Shown: positions 52,301-60,105 of the stretch, piece after piece | Layout of the letters: each line of letters begins with the position of its first letter | Numbering within the stretch: position 1 is the first letter of the stretch | Source: Clostridia bacterium | GTDB taxonomy: Bacteria; Bacillota; Clostridia; Oscillospirales; Acutalibacteraceae | Length of the DNA: 64,000 nt | NCBI GenBank assembly: GCA_017379935.1 | Contig: JAFNVC010000028.1 | Coordinates: forward strand, 1 to 64,000 | Reading direction: 5' to 3' | The notes under the pieces: model-generated | What the model was told of the DNA's origin: nothing | The model's database searches: none | Seen by the model: the letters and a program-made list of their open reading frames with translations, nothing else | Translations under genes and position numbers: made by a program

Positions 52301-55015
52301 ATGCCTGTAGGTGGTTCGGATAAACAGGCTGAGGTAGGAATGGATTTGGCAAATAAAATCCTCAAAAACAGCGGCTACAAGTATTCTGCTGATGATGAGA
52401 GAAATGCATGTGTTATTCTCATAACAGATAATGCCGCAGGATACAGCAATGATAAGAATCAGACAACCATAAATGCAACAGGCTGTTGTAATTCAACGGT
52501 TATGAATGCAAAATACATTAAAGATCAGCACGCTATTGTTCATACGATCAGATTGCGTGAGGATGCAAATCCGTCGGGCTTTGACGTTGACGGATATCTT
52601 TCCTGTGTATCATCAGAATACCCCGATGCGAGAAGAATGACAAACCGAGGTACAAAGAGTGCATTAAATATTGATTATACCCATAATCTGACTTCATCAA
52701 GCTTTGATTGTTTTGCGCTTTGTACGGAAATTTTCAATTCCATTCAGCCTAGTAAGGACTATACTACGATGAAGCTGGATGCGGATACATATATCCGAGA
52801 AAACATCAATCTTGAAGCCTTCAATATGGCCGTAGCAACGCCGGCTCTGATTGCTACGGCGGATGGTCACTATGACGGCTTAGGCAGATTGTATTTTGAT
52901 GAGCCTAAACCGGTTAGCGAATCTAGCGGCATTAAGTCTTCTATTACCACCGAGGCGGACGGAACAAGCTCTATCGTTGCTCACGGCTTCAACTTTACGG
53001 AACACTATCTTTCACCGGACAGAGCGAGCGGAACCGGACAAAAGCTTGTTATCAAATATTCAGGACTTACACTTAAATATAATCCGGACAGCACAAGTGA
53101 TTATATTGTTAATACCGCTATCGACAATCCTAACAAGACTGCGCTTTACAGATCTGAAGCGTATATGAAGGCGAATGATCCGTACAAGGGCTTCCCGTCA
53201 GAGCATCTGTCCGTTCCGCAGTACACATACGTTCTTGACTACGGTATTGATATGCTTGACAGAGATATTAACGGAAAGCTGATTTCTGTTGATACAGATT
53301 TGCGGAAGCAGAGCTCCTATAAAGACAGTGTGACTTCGGAAAATGCTCAGTTAGAGTTTGTTGACAATTCCGAGAACATGCTCTATCGCATTGGAACCGA
53401 TGCAACCGATATATCTAAGCAATACGTTCTTATCCAGCGACCTAACGGTGATTATGACTGGTTTGGCATTAATATTGTTCCTGCATCAAATGTTTATTAT
53501 GAAGATGCACAGATAACCGTACCTGACCGAACATCTTCAGATGAACACAAATGGACGACAGAAGGAACAGCAAGCTTTAATTCGCAGGCCGTTGAAATCC
53601 AGAACGATATTTACGGTTACGATAAGAATTACGCAAATGATGATTCGAATTTCTCCAATAACACGGCGCTTAAATCTGTCGTCAGTGAATCCAACAGACA
53701 GAGCGACAAGGCAACGTTTACCTTTACGGGTGAAGGCTTTGATCTGTATTCTGCCTGCGGCACAACAACGGGTGTTCAGGTTATTGCCATCAGAGATTCG
53801 AGCGGCGCTTTAGTGAAATCGTATGTCATTGATACCTATTATAATCAGGCGGACTATAACCAGACATTCACTCAGGTTCCGATCCTCAGATTCAAGTGCC
53901 CGGCAAACAGTACCGGAAGCACTTACGGCACATATACGGTTGAGTCCACCGCAGCATACCTTCCGAGTATTTCGGGCGCAATCAAGGCTCAGAGCGTTTC
54001 GACACAGCTGATCGACGAAAACGGTGTTGTTTCTTACCCCTCAGAATACGCCGAAACATATGAAAACGAAATTCTCAGAGAGCTTGGCTTCGAAGAACTC
54101 ATCGGAGAGGATGTAGAATTTATCAGCTTCAGCGATGATTCCGTTCTCAACGGCGGCGAGGGTCCGTTTGCGGTTGAAGAGGGATCCTTTACCACGCAGT
54201 CTGTAACAGAGCTCGAAAACTACATTGACGGCTACCGCATCTATAATCCTTGCGGAGATGACTCCGAAGTAATGGCTCATTATCCAAATTCGGAAAAGGG
54301 TGCGAAATATTATAACGTAATAGATATCCTTGATGATGCAGACAGCTTTGGCGGCAGCGCTTCTGATGGAATTTATTACGAAAACACAGGCAGTGTTCTT
54401 GAATCTGTGACATATAAATCTGTCGGAACACCGAAAAATGAATTCTATCTCAAGGCATCAAATGCAAATACCTTATCGTTCAAGATTCCGAATTGGGATA
54501 AGAATACGATGAGTGTAATGGTTTCAGCTCGAGCTGCATACGGCAGCCCGAAATTAAAGGTACACACCGGCGAAATGGCTATTGACAGCAAGACGGAAAT
54601 GTATTATAATGTTACGGATTTCATTACAGATGATGGAAAACTTGTTATCAGCAATTCTGGCGATGGTCTTTTAGCACTTAACAATATCAAGATAGTTGAT
54701 CCGTCAAGTGCTCCGAGCTTTACCTTCGAAACAGCAGGTACCGCTGAAGAAATTCAGCTTTTGCTGGATGTTGATGCAGAGTTGGTAGATTTCAATGCTC
54801 CGAAGGTTGAAACAGAAGACTATCCGCTTCCGGAACCTGACATTTTTGTTCCGGGTGTTTCAGATGATTCGGATGACGACGCAGATGTTCCTGATGAAAA
54901 ACCTGAAGAACCCACCAATGACGGCTTCTTTAACAAGGTTGATAATTTCTTTACAAATACCGGAAACTTCTTCAAGAACATCATCAAAAAAATCACCTCA
55001 TTTTTTAAATCTTAA
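49394..55015 (+). CDS. Giant secreted von Willebrand A domain protein
   Basis: The 1873-residue protein has a signal peptide (about 1-35, ending near SAAAD). Residues 45-690 are beta-rich with propeller-like strands and two to three unrecognised modules. A von Willebrand A domain spans about 725-1130: the MIDAS start DASSS is D734-S738 and the second site is T1011-D1012 in LITDNAAG. About 110 residues (740-850, with cysteines in GCESKC) are inserted directly after the first strand. Further beta-sandwich modules lie at about 1150-1780. An acidic Pro-rich linker leads to a Phe/Lys amphipathic tail (FFKNIIKKITSFFKS). No LPXTG motif is seen. GGAGGT precedes the ATG. Its function may be adhesion; it could be a substrate of the upstream enzymes. 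Confidence 0.82.
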   Translation: MKTSKRIVSFLLSAIMVVTTFLAVGPVFTIESAAADTPITIGHITQQRVVFDADGKYDLLYEGYRNRFFTGAESNGPTNFVIPGLAEKDNYTPQGMTYWAEKEWILISAYHAASSNKNNSVIYALDAKTTEFVALFNIQNADGTWNYSHGGGIAASNYNFYYADSASGSDEGSRISYLPLSDMDVTPGTVKTIKIYDSIECSAELNGANTSYCCYNEGVLWTGNFHFWNEDKYDQWAHPEYKSMLVGYRLSGNDSTEEWNNLTKAENGEAKSDCAGNPTYVVAIDNSIDRIQYAMVDKGKLYISRSWSRYESDNHIRELDVCDFDLNDPGNIEITINNVKRRGHYVSLDNVTRFGGGKGEAGAKKCLYMGEALCVIDDYLYIFGEGAAYNYRVLKSNDHTCEEPIDVIWKIDQHAIIGNHRPAEELDASHYEKVNSLSDITPEDEYIILHKSQLKDPVTQKEILYLLNSDGGYGIRKLPKDDNPTSLSTGDSVGMLPYTITRYSEEDNGEILHIESTDDENRSIRWKISGANSGNLRIANVDNYYENHPYLFFTGRHIVMSSTSNTLLSGMQLLPVEGKPGTFYIASTRANFYESYLWCNDGTVPEYIDKYTNYYQSYAYNLGNYNGHVEVTGTFHPDATGTAYGKGDQGSATKDLIGTAITEDQYYLGEFNIYKRIENQSASTAETRVYTDLDLALQADGTYDLTLEAYTVGDKQIAKTENNSKPTDYVFVVDASSSIAYEEGDGRHGDSSGFIRWGGTDRPNEDLRYNSIAAGKIYALHAADGKYYKLTVGTDVEGDEPSQHGCESKCTVWISYWHEPTQTRYYANYKVGEDCIATFTTNRPQKGNDDALNIACKPDKLDDNNPIVLKKFQHFEKYTGNASRRAALNTLVIEMSRQIFEQDTKNRVAFVQFGTSQNAITGSAWQNSGFYTNSSTSMISAGTTATNAQYAAAFHSESQFANLQQAVLTMPVGGSDKQAEVGMDLANKILKNSGYKYSADDERNACVILITDNAAGYSNDKNQTTINATGCCNSTVMNAKYIKDQHAIVHTIRLREDANPSGFDVDGYLSCVSSEYPDARRMTNRGTKSALNIDYTHNLTSSSFDCFALCTEIFNSIQPSKDYTTMKLDADTYIRENINLEAFNMAVATPALIATADGHYDGLGRLYFDEPKPVSESSGIKSSITTEADGTSSIVAHGFNFTEHYLSPDRASGTGQKLVIKYSGLTLKYNPDSTSDYIVNTAIDNPNKTALYRSEAYMKANDPYKGFPSEHLSVPQYTYVLDYGIDMLDRDINGKLISVDTDLRKQSSYKDSVTSENAQLEFVDNSENMLYRIGTDATDISKQYVLIQRPNGDYDWFGINIVPASNVYYEDAQITVPDRTSSDEHKWTTEGTASFNSQAVEIQNDIYGYDKNYANDDSNFSNNTALKSVVSESNRQSDKATFTFTGEGFDLYSACGTTTGVQVIAIRDSSGALVKSYVIDTYYNQADYNQTFTQVPILRFKCPANSTGSTYGTYTVESTAAYLPSISGAIKAQSVSTQLIDENGVVSYPSEYAETYENEILRELGFEELIGEDVEFISFSDDSVLNGGEGPFAVEEGSFTTQSVTELENYIDGYRIYNPCGDDSEVMAHYPNSEKGAKYYNVIDILDDADSFGGSASDGIYYENTGSVLESVTYKSVGTPKNEFYLKASNANTLSFKIPNWDKNTMSVMVSARAAYGSPKLKVHTGEMAIDSKTEMYYNVTDFITDDGKLVISNSGDGLLALNNIKIVDPSSAPSFTFETAGTAEEIQLLLDVDAELVDFNAPKVETEDYPLPEPDIFVPGVSDDSDDDADVPDEKPEEPTNDGFFNKVDNFFTNTGNFFKNIIKKITSFFKS

Positions 55016-55027
55016 GGAGGGTGAAAA

Positions 55028-55285
55028 GTGAAAAAATATATGAAGCCCGTCTTCAACATTGCGGCAGCTGTTCCTAATCCGCATCCCGGCAACTCCTGCA
55101 CGACTTCGCAGGAAGATATGACCTTGATTGCACAAATTTTAGGAATGACCTGGGAGGAGTTGTCTGTATCAAAAGCTTTTGCATTATCTGAAGGCTGCGA
55201 AACCGTAGTTCCGTTGGATATGTATTGCAAATTCACATCTGTTTCAGCAACAGGCTCAGCCGGCGTAAAAGCCTTCCTTTCATAA
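55028..55285 (+). CDS. 85-residue three-cysteine peptide, candidate RiPP precursor
   Basis: The gene starts with GTG, seven bases after AAGGAGGG, and 12 bp after the giant VWA gene. The product begins MKKYMKPVFNIAAAVP, a KKYxKPxF pattern often found in small precursor peptides of Firmicutes. It then has NSCTTS with C24, a predicted helix (about 30-50, IAQILGMTWEELS) and a C-terminal part with C57 and C67 in SEGCETVV and DMYCKFT, ending SAGVKAFLS. No signal peptide is visible. The operon with a radical SAM/SPASM enzyme and HPr-kinase-like protein, and the nearby PqqD, make a modified peptide likely. Chemistry is unknown. It might instead be an unmodified small protein. Confidence 0.78.
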   Translation: MKKYMKPVFNIAAAVPNPHPGNSCTTSQEDMTLIAQILGMTWEELSVSKAFALSEGCETVVPLDMYCKFTSVSATGSAGVKAFLS

Positions 55286-55305
55286 AAAATCCAAATAATT
55301 TTTCC

Positions 55306-55340
55306 GCACCCGTGTGATTCGTCACACGGGTGTGTTTTTT
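55306..55340 (+). terminator. Terminator of the kinase-rSAM-VWA-peptide operon
   Basis: GCACCCGTGTGA, TTCG loop, TCACACGGGTGT and a T run. Confidence 0.92.
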
Positions 55341-55383
55341 GCTTTTCCAATTTACGGAAATCGACAAAATTACTGCAATTTTG

Positions 55384-55412
55384 TTGACTTTAAACCCCAT
55401 ATATAGTATTAT
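55384..55412 (+). promoter_or_regulatory. Promoter of the exopolysaccharide operon
   Basis: TTGACT (55384-55389), 17-bp spacer, TATTAT (55407-55412), 36 bp before the first start. Confidence 0.7.
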
Positions 55413-55447
55413 ATAATTAAGTATTTATGTAAAATCGGAGGGGTATG

Positions 55448-56179
55448 ATGTTTGATATTCACTGTCACATTTTGTACGGTCTTGATGACGGTGCTGACAG
55501 CCTCGACGATTCAGTAAAAATGATTTCTCTTGCCTACGAGGGCGGTACGCGTGCGATCATTGCAACCCCGCACTGCAATGTTCCGAACTCCTACCGCAAT
55601 TACCGTTCGCCGCTCTTTGATGAGCGCCTTGCGCAGATTTCAGAAAAGCTCGCACGTCAGAAAATTGACGTCAGACTTTATCCCGGCCAGGAGGTTTTCT
55701 GCTCCGGCAGACTTATCTCCATGCTCCGTGAGGGTAAGATTATTACGCTGAATTCCTCACGATACATCCTCGTGGAATTTGATTTCACCGAGAATTCGGC
55801 TTCAGCTTATGTTAAGCTTGAGCAGCTTGTTGCGGAGGGTCTCGTTCCTGTTGTTGCACATCCGGAGCGCTATGCCTTCGTCTGTGAGGAGCCGGATGCC
55901 GCGATGCGGATGAAGGATATCGGCTGCCTTCTTCAGGTTAACAAGGGAAGCATCAAGGGTGCCTTCGGCAGGTCTGCTTTCGTTGCTGCGAGACATATTC
56001 TCAACGAAAGGCTTGCTGATTTTGTAGCAAGTGACGGCCACAGCCCTTACGTCAGGACTCCGTACCTCGCGGACGCCTTTGAAATTGTTTGCGAAGCTTG
56101 CTCAATGGATTATGCCGAAATGCTTTTTGAGGAAAATCCGCTTGCTGTTATTGAAAACAAAGAGATTTTCCCGTTTTAA
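55448..56179 (+). CDS. CpsB/YwqE-type tyrosine-protein phosphatase (PHP family)
   Basis: The 243-residue manganese-dependent phosphatase reverses tyrosine autophosphorylation of capsule BY-kinases. PHP motifs visible are FDIHCHILYGLDDGA at the start, ATPHCN, PGQEVF, VAHPERY and VASDGHSP. The length equals CpsB and YwqE. GGAGGGG stands before two ATGs; the second (55448) has better spacing and gives the usual MFDIHCH start. It opens an operon with the two BY-kinases it should act on. Confidence 0.93.
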   Translation: MFDIHCHILYGLDDGADSLDDSVKMISLAYEGGTRAIIATPHCNVPNSYRNYRSPLFDERLAQISEKLARQKIDVRLYPGQEVFCSGRLISMLREGKIITLNSSRYILVEFDFTENSASAYVKLEQLVAEGLVPVVAHPERYAFVCEEPDAAMRMKDIGCLLQVNKGSIKGAFGRSAFVAARHILNERLADFVASDGHSPYVRTPYLADAFEIVCEACSMDYAEMLFEENPLAVIENKEIFPF

Positions 56180-56213
56180 AAGAATATACCTATCCTACAG
56201 AGGTGTTTTATAA

Positions 56214-57035
56214 ATGATCAGAATTTTAAGAATAGCGGTGCTCGGCCTTTTTGTTGTCGCGACTGTTTTTTCGGGTGTGCTGTTCATCAAGGACAAGGTC
56301 ACAACCGACACTACAATTCCGAAGATTACAATCGAAGAAGAGGTTCTCGAGGTTGCGCTTAATGCTAAGAACGGTGATTTGCTCAAGGGTGTTACTGCTG
56401 CAGACGAGAAGGACGGAGACCTCACGGATAAGGTCATAATTGAGTCGATTTCGAAGTTTATCGAAAAGGGTGTCTGCAAGGTTACCTATGCGGTCTGCGA
56501 TAATGACAACAATGTTGCGACGGCTGTCCGAAAGGTACGCTATAAGGGCTATAAGTCACCCGAATTCAAGATGACGGGCTCACCGTGCTACTCGCTGTAT
56601 GAGTATATTGACCTTTTTGATATCATCAGCGCGAAGGATTGCATTGACGGCGACATCACAAAGGATATCGTCATCACATCGAAGGATTTTGCAGGCTCAA
56701 CCGCGGGTGTTTTCAACATCGAAGCAACCGTTACCAACAGTAAGGGTGACACAAGCAACCTCAAATTCCCGATGGTTGTTGAGGATCGTACTCCGGGCGC
56801 TCCCGTAATCGAGCTTAAAAACTACCTTGTTTATACATCGGTCAACAAGAAGATTGATTTCAAGCAATATCTGCTGAAGGCAACGGATAATCACGACACT
56901 GACCTGACTCAGGCGGTCAGAATTGAAACAAACGTTGATTTCAGCAAAGAGGGAACGTACTCCGTGCATTATTACGTAACGGATGAGGCAGGCTCTCAGG
57001 GACACACAATGCTTATAGTGACTGTAGGTAAGTAA
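56214..57035 (+). CDS. Membrane-anchored protein with three DUF5011-like Ig domains
   Basis: The 273-residue protein has one hydrophobic anchor (about 7-26) and an extracellular part made of three beta-sandwich repeats. Each carries a D-x-D-[LI]-T turn: EKDGDLTDKV, CIDGDITKDI and HDTDLTQAVR. These resemble bacterial DUF5011/HYR domains that mediate binding or form stalks. It lies between the phosphatase gene and the kinases and four bases before the first kinase gene. Such a gene is not part of well-known cps operons. It might bind the nascent polymer or link polymerase parts; this is inference. Confidence 0.78.
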   Translation: MIRILRIAVLGLFVVATVFSGVLFIKDKVTTDTTIPKITIEEEVLEVALNAKNGDLLKGVTAADEKDGDLTDKVIIESISKFIEKGVCKVTYAVCDNDNNVATAVRKVRYKGYKSPEFKMTGSPCYSLYEYIDLFDIISAKDCIDGDITKDIVITSKDFAGSTAGVFNIEATVTNSKGDTSNLKFPMVVEDRTPGAPVIELKNYLVYTSVNKKIDFKQYLLKATDNHDTDLTQAVRIETNVDFSKEGTYSVHYYVTDEAGSQGHTMLIVTVGK

Positions 57036-57038
57036 TTT

Positions 57039-58541
57039 ATGAACAAAAAGATTACAATTGAAATTTATAGCATCCTCAAGGATCTGATAAGAAACGCGTG
57101 GGTTGTTCTGCTCAGTGTTCTCATCGGATCAATGGGTGTTTATATTGCGAGTGAGCAGCTCTACACTCCCGAATATACATCTTCGGCTACGATTGTTGTT
57201 AACCAGAAGAGCCAGATTTCGGACAACTATTCCAGCTTTGGTATGGCAAGCGAGATGTCGTCGATCATTACACAGATTCTCGTTGAGCCGACTGTTAAAA
57301 GCAAGGCTGCCGAATATGCCGAGAAGAGCTATTTTAACGGCTCGCTGACCGCTGAGAATATTTCGGACACGAATTTTATCGATATCCGCGTTACCTCCTC
57401 AAGCCCGCAGACCTCATACGAGCTTCTGACGGCAGTGCTGGCGGTTTATCCTCAGGTTTCGGATAAGGTTTTCGAAAATGCAGTTATCACCCCGCTGACA
57501 CTTCCGACAATGCCGCACGGCCCTTCAAACAACCCTGCGCTCGAGAACAAGAATCTGGTTATGTCAGCCTGTGCGCTGTTTTCAATAGCACTGATTGTTG
57601 TGTTCTCAATCATCCGCGACACGGTCAAAAACGAGCAGGTTTTTGAGGAAAAAATTGATGCAAAGCTTCTCGGTGTTATTCCTCACGAGAGGAAGTTTAT
57701 GAAGCTGAAGGATATATACGAGAAAAAGAAAAAATCCCTGCTTATCAACGGCAGCAATCTTGTCGGTCTGCGCTTCAGTGAGGGTTATCACAAAACCGCC
57801 GCAAAAATCGAGTTCATAAAGCGCAGAACGGGACACAAGGTTTTCGCGGTCACAAGTGTTGCCGAGAACGAGGGTAAGTCCACAACGGCTTCCAACCTTG
57901 CGCTTTCTCTTGCAGGAAGCGGAAAGAGCGTCATTCTCTTTGACCTGGACAGAAAAAAGCCGGCACTCTACAAAATCTTTGAGGAAGAATACAAAGAAAA
58001 TTACGAGCTGGGCGAGCTTTTCAACGGCAAAACTCCGTATTCAAAGTTCTGTCTGAGAACACATAAAAAGACGTCGATGTTCCTTGGTCTTAACACCTAT
58101 GTTCATCAGGACTATGACAAGTGGATCAAGAATGGTGAGGTTGCCAAGGTTATTGACTACTGCAAGAAGAAGGTTGATTACATCATCATCGATACAGCGC
58201 CTCTTTCAGCTGACTCGATGGTTACGGATATCGTAAAGCTTGTTGACGAGACAATTATGGTTGTCCGTACCGACAGAGTTCCCGTTGCGGCAGTCAATGA
58301 CGCCATTGCAACGATTGAAGAGGTCGGCGGAACAGTTGCCGGATGTATCCTTAACGATGCATATCCGAGTGTTTCGATGTTCGGTATCACGGGCGTTGAC
58401 GAGGGTGGCTACTATTACGGTAAGAAATACGGCAAGAACAAGTATTACAGCAACTATTATGCATACAATGCGCGTGAAGCCGCAAACGACAGATTGGTAC
58501 AGGATCTTGATTTAATTTCAAACCTGCAGGAGAATGATTGA
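57039..58541 (+). CDS. Fused Wzz/BY-kinase, chain-length regulator (first copy)
   Basis: The 500-residue protein joins a Wzz/CpsC-type co-polymerase part to a CpsD-type tyrosine autokinase. Membrane helices lie at about 22-40 and 170-190, with LPTMPHGPSNNP before the second. Kinase motifs are VTSVAENEGKSTTAS (Walker A), VILFDLDRKKP (A') and DYIIIDTAPL (Walker B). A tyrosine cluster, GGYYYGKKYGKNKYYSNYY, stands near the end. The A' and Walker A loops differ from the usual DADLR and PGEGKS forms, so activity could be altered. In most Firmicutes these domains are two separate proteins. It controls polymer length with the phosphatase at 55448. Confidence 0.9.
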   Translation: MNKKITIEIYSILKDLIRNAWVVLLSVLIGSMGVYIASEQLYTPEYTSSATIVVNQKSQISDNYSSFGMASEMSSIITQILVEPTVKSKAAEYAEKSYFNGSLTAENISDTNFIDIRVTSSSPQTSYELLTAVLAVYPQVSDKVFENAVITPLTLPTMPHGPSNNPALENKNLVMSACALFSIALIVVFSIIRDTVKNEQVFEEKIDAKLLGVIPHERKFMKLKDIYEKKKKSLLINGSNLVGLRFSEGYHKTAAKIEFIKRRTGHKVFAVTSVAENEGKSTTASNLALSLAGSGKSVILFDLDRKKPALYKIFEEEYKENYELGELFNGKTPYSKFCLRTHKKTSMFLGLNTYVHQDYDKWIKNGEVAKVIDYCKKKVDYIIIDTAPLSADSMVTDIVKLVDETIMVVRTDRVPVAAVNDAIATIEEVGGTVAGCILNDAYPSVSMFGITGVDEGGYYYGKKYGKNKYYSNYYAYNAREAANDRLVQDLDLISNLQEND

Positions 58542-58545
58542 TTAA

Positions 58546-60069
58546 ATGAATCAGACAGAAACAAAAATGAATAACAGGGAAAGACCCGACTCGAATGAGG
58601 TCAAGATTTACCTCAGCGACCTTTGGAACGGTGTCAAAAAGCTGTGGTGGGTGTGCCTGCTGATTTCCGCGATTTTGGGCGCGTCAATGTTCATCAAGGC
58701 ATATTCGTCCTATGTACCGATGTATACGTCATCCGTAACACTGACAGTTACAACCCAGAAGTCATCGTCGGTCAACAGCATTTCGGTTTATTCCTTCTAC
58801 TACGATGCATCAACCGCGGCACAGCTTGAGACCACATTTCCGATAATACTCAGAAGCAACCTTCTCCAGGATGCAATCTGTGAGGATATGGGAATTGACT
58901 ATGTACCTGCGTCACTGAACGCGACGGCTGTATCGGGAACGAATATGTTTACGATGACGGCAACCGGCAGAGAACCGCAGATGACATACGATGTGCTTCT
59001 TTCTGCGATAGAAAAGTTCCCGTCGGTTGCGAAATATGCTGTCGGTAATATCAGACTTGAGCTTATCTCGAGTCCGCAGGTCCCCGAAGCTCCGTCGAAC
59101 AGCTCGGACTATATGGACAAAGCGGTAACAGGTGCTCTTATCGGTCTGATTATCGGCGTGATAATTATTTTGGTCTATATGGTTATGCGAAGAACGATAA
59201 AGACCAAGGATGACATAAAGAAGGAGCTCAACGTTGAGCTTCTCGGCTCAGTCCCCGAGGTGCATTTCAAGAAAAGAACGAAGCAGGTTGACGAATCCGT
59301 GCTGTTTACGAACAACAAGACCGGAACAAGCTTCAAAGAGTCTCTCAGAGTGCTTCGGAATCTTTTTGCAAATGCTCTCAAGAAGAACGAAAAGGTGGTT
59401 ATGGTTACCAGCACCGCTCCCGGCGAGGGAAAAACAACCGTTTCGACCAACCTTGCGCTTGCTCTTGCGGATTACGGCAAGAAGGTGCTTATCGTTGACG
59501 CTGACCTGCGCCATCCGAGTGTTCTCGGTCTCCTCGGTGAAAATGAAGAAAACATTGACTTTTTTGCCGTGACACCGCAGTACAAGATCGGCGAGCTTGA
59601 AAGGTTCGATGTTTCCTATATGTCTCTTATTAAGCAAAATAAGGATAAGCTTTTCCTTGATGTCGAGGAGCTTAAGGAAATCTTCAATACCGTACGCGAT
59701 GATTATGACTATATTATCGTCGATACCCCGCCTTGCGGTCTTGTTTCCGACTCCTCCTATGTTGCACAGGCTGTTGATGCTGTTGTTTACGTTGTGCTTC
59801 AGGATACTGTCAGAATTTCAAAAATCCGCGACGGTATCGAAAGCCTTCTTTCAACGGATGCCAAGGTGCTCGGCTGTATTCTCAACGGGGTCAAGTCCGG
59901 TCTTTCGGGCTACGGCTACGGTTATGGCTACGGTCGTTACGGCTATGGTTACGGAAAATATGGTTATGGTTATGGCTACGGTTACGGCTATGGATACGGC
60001 TACGGAGAAAAGAAAAAGCCGTCATTTATGCGACCGAAAGCAGAAGAAAAAAAAGAACAGCCGCAATAA
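58546..60069 (+). CDS. Fused Wzz/BY-kinase with Gly-Tyr tail (second copy)
   Basis: The 507-residue paralogue of the preceding protein has membrane helices at about 34-53 and 190-212 and a PQVPEAPSNSS stretch before the second. It has canonical kinase motifs: TSTAPGEGKTTVS, VLIVDADLRHPS and YIIVDTPPCG. The C-terminus is a striking run of alternating Gly and Tyr (about 455-487) ending in a Lys-rich segment. These tyrosines are the probable autophosphorylation sites. The start, four bases after the preceding stop, has a weak ribosome site, indicating coupling. Confidence 0.93.
   Translation: MNQTETKMNNRERPDSNEVKIYLSDLWNGVKKLWWVCLLISAILGASMFIKAYSSYVPMYTSSVTLTVTTQKSSSVNSISVYSFYYDASTAAQLETTFPIILRSNLLQDAICEDMGIDYVPASLNATAVSGTNMFTMTATGREPQMTYDVLLSAIEKFPSVAKYAVGNIRLELISSPQVPEAPSNSSDYMDKAVTGALIGLIIGVIIILVYMVMRRTIKTKDDIKKELNVELLGSVPEVHFKKRTKQVDESVLFTNNKTGTSFKESLRVLRNLFANALKKNEKVVMVTSTAPGEGKTTVSTNLALALADYGKKVLIVDADLRHPSVLGLLGENEENIDFFAVTPQYKIGELERFDVSYMSLIKQNKDKLFLDVEELKEIFNTVRDDYDYIIVDTPPCGLVSDSSYVAQAVDAVVYVVLQDTVRISKIRDGIESLLSTDAKVLGCILNGVKSGLSGYGYGYGYGRYGYGYGKYGYGYGYGYGYGYGYGEKKKPSFMRPKAEEKKEQPQ
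59908..60006 (+). repeat. Coding GGY-TAY repeat (Gly-Tyr tail)
   Basis: About 16 near-tandem GGN-TAY hexamers encode the Gly-Tyr tail of the second BY-kinase. Two interruptions encode Arg and Lys. It is prone to length change by slippage. Confidence 0.85.
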
Positions 60070-60105
60070 TGCGGTTGTTCGCAGACTTACATAAAGAGGG
60101 ATGTT

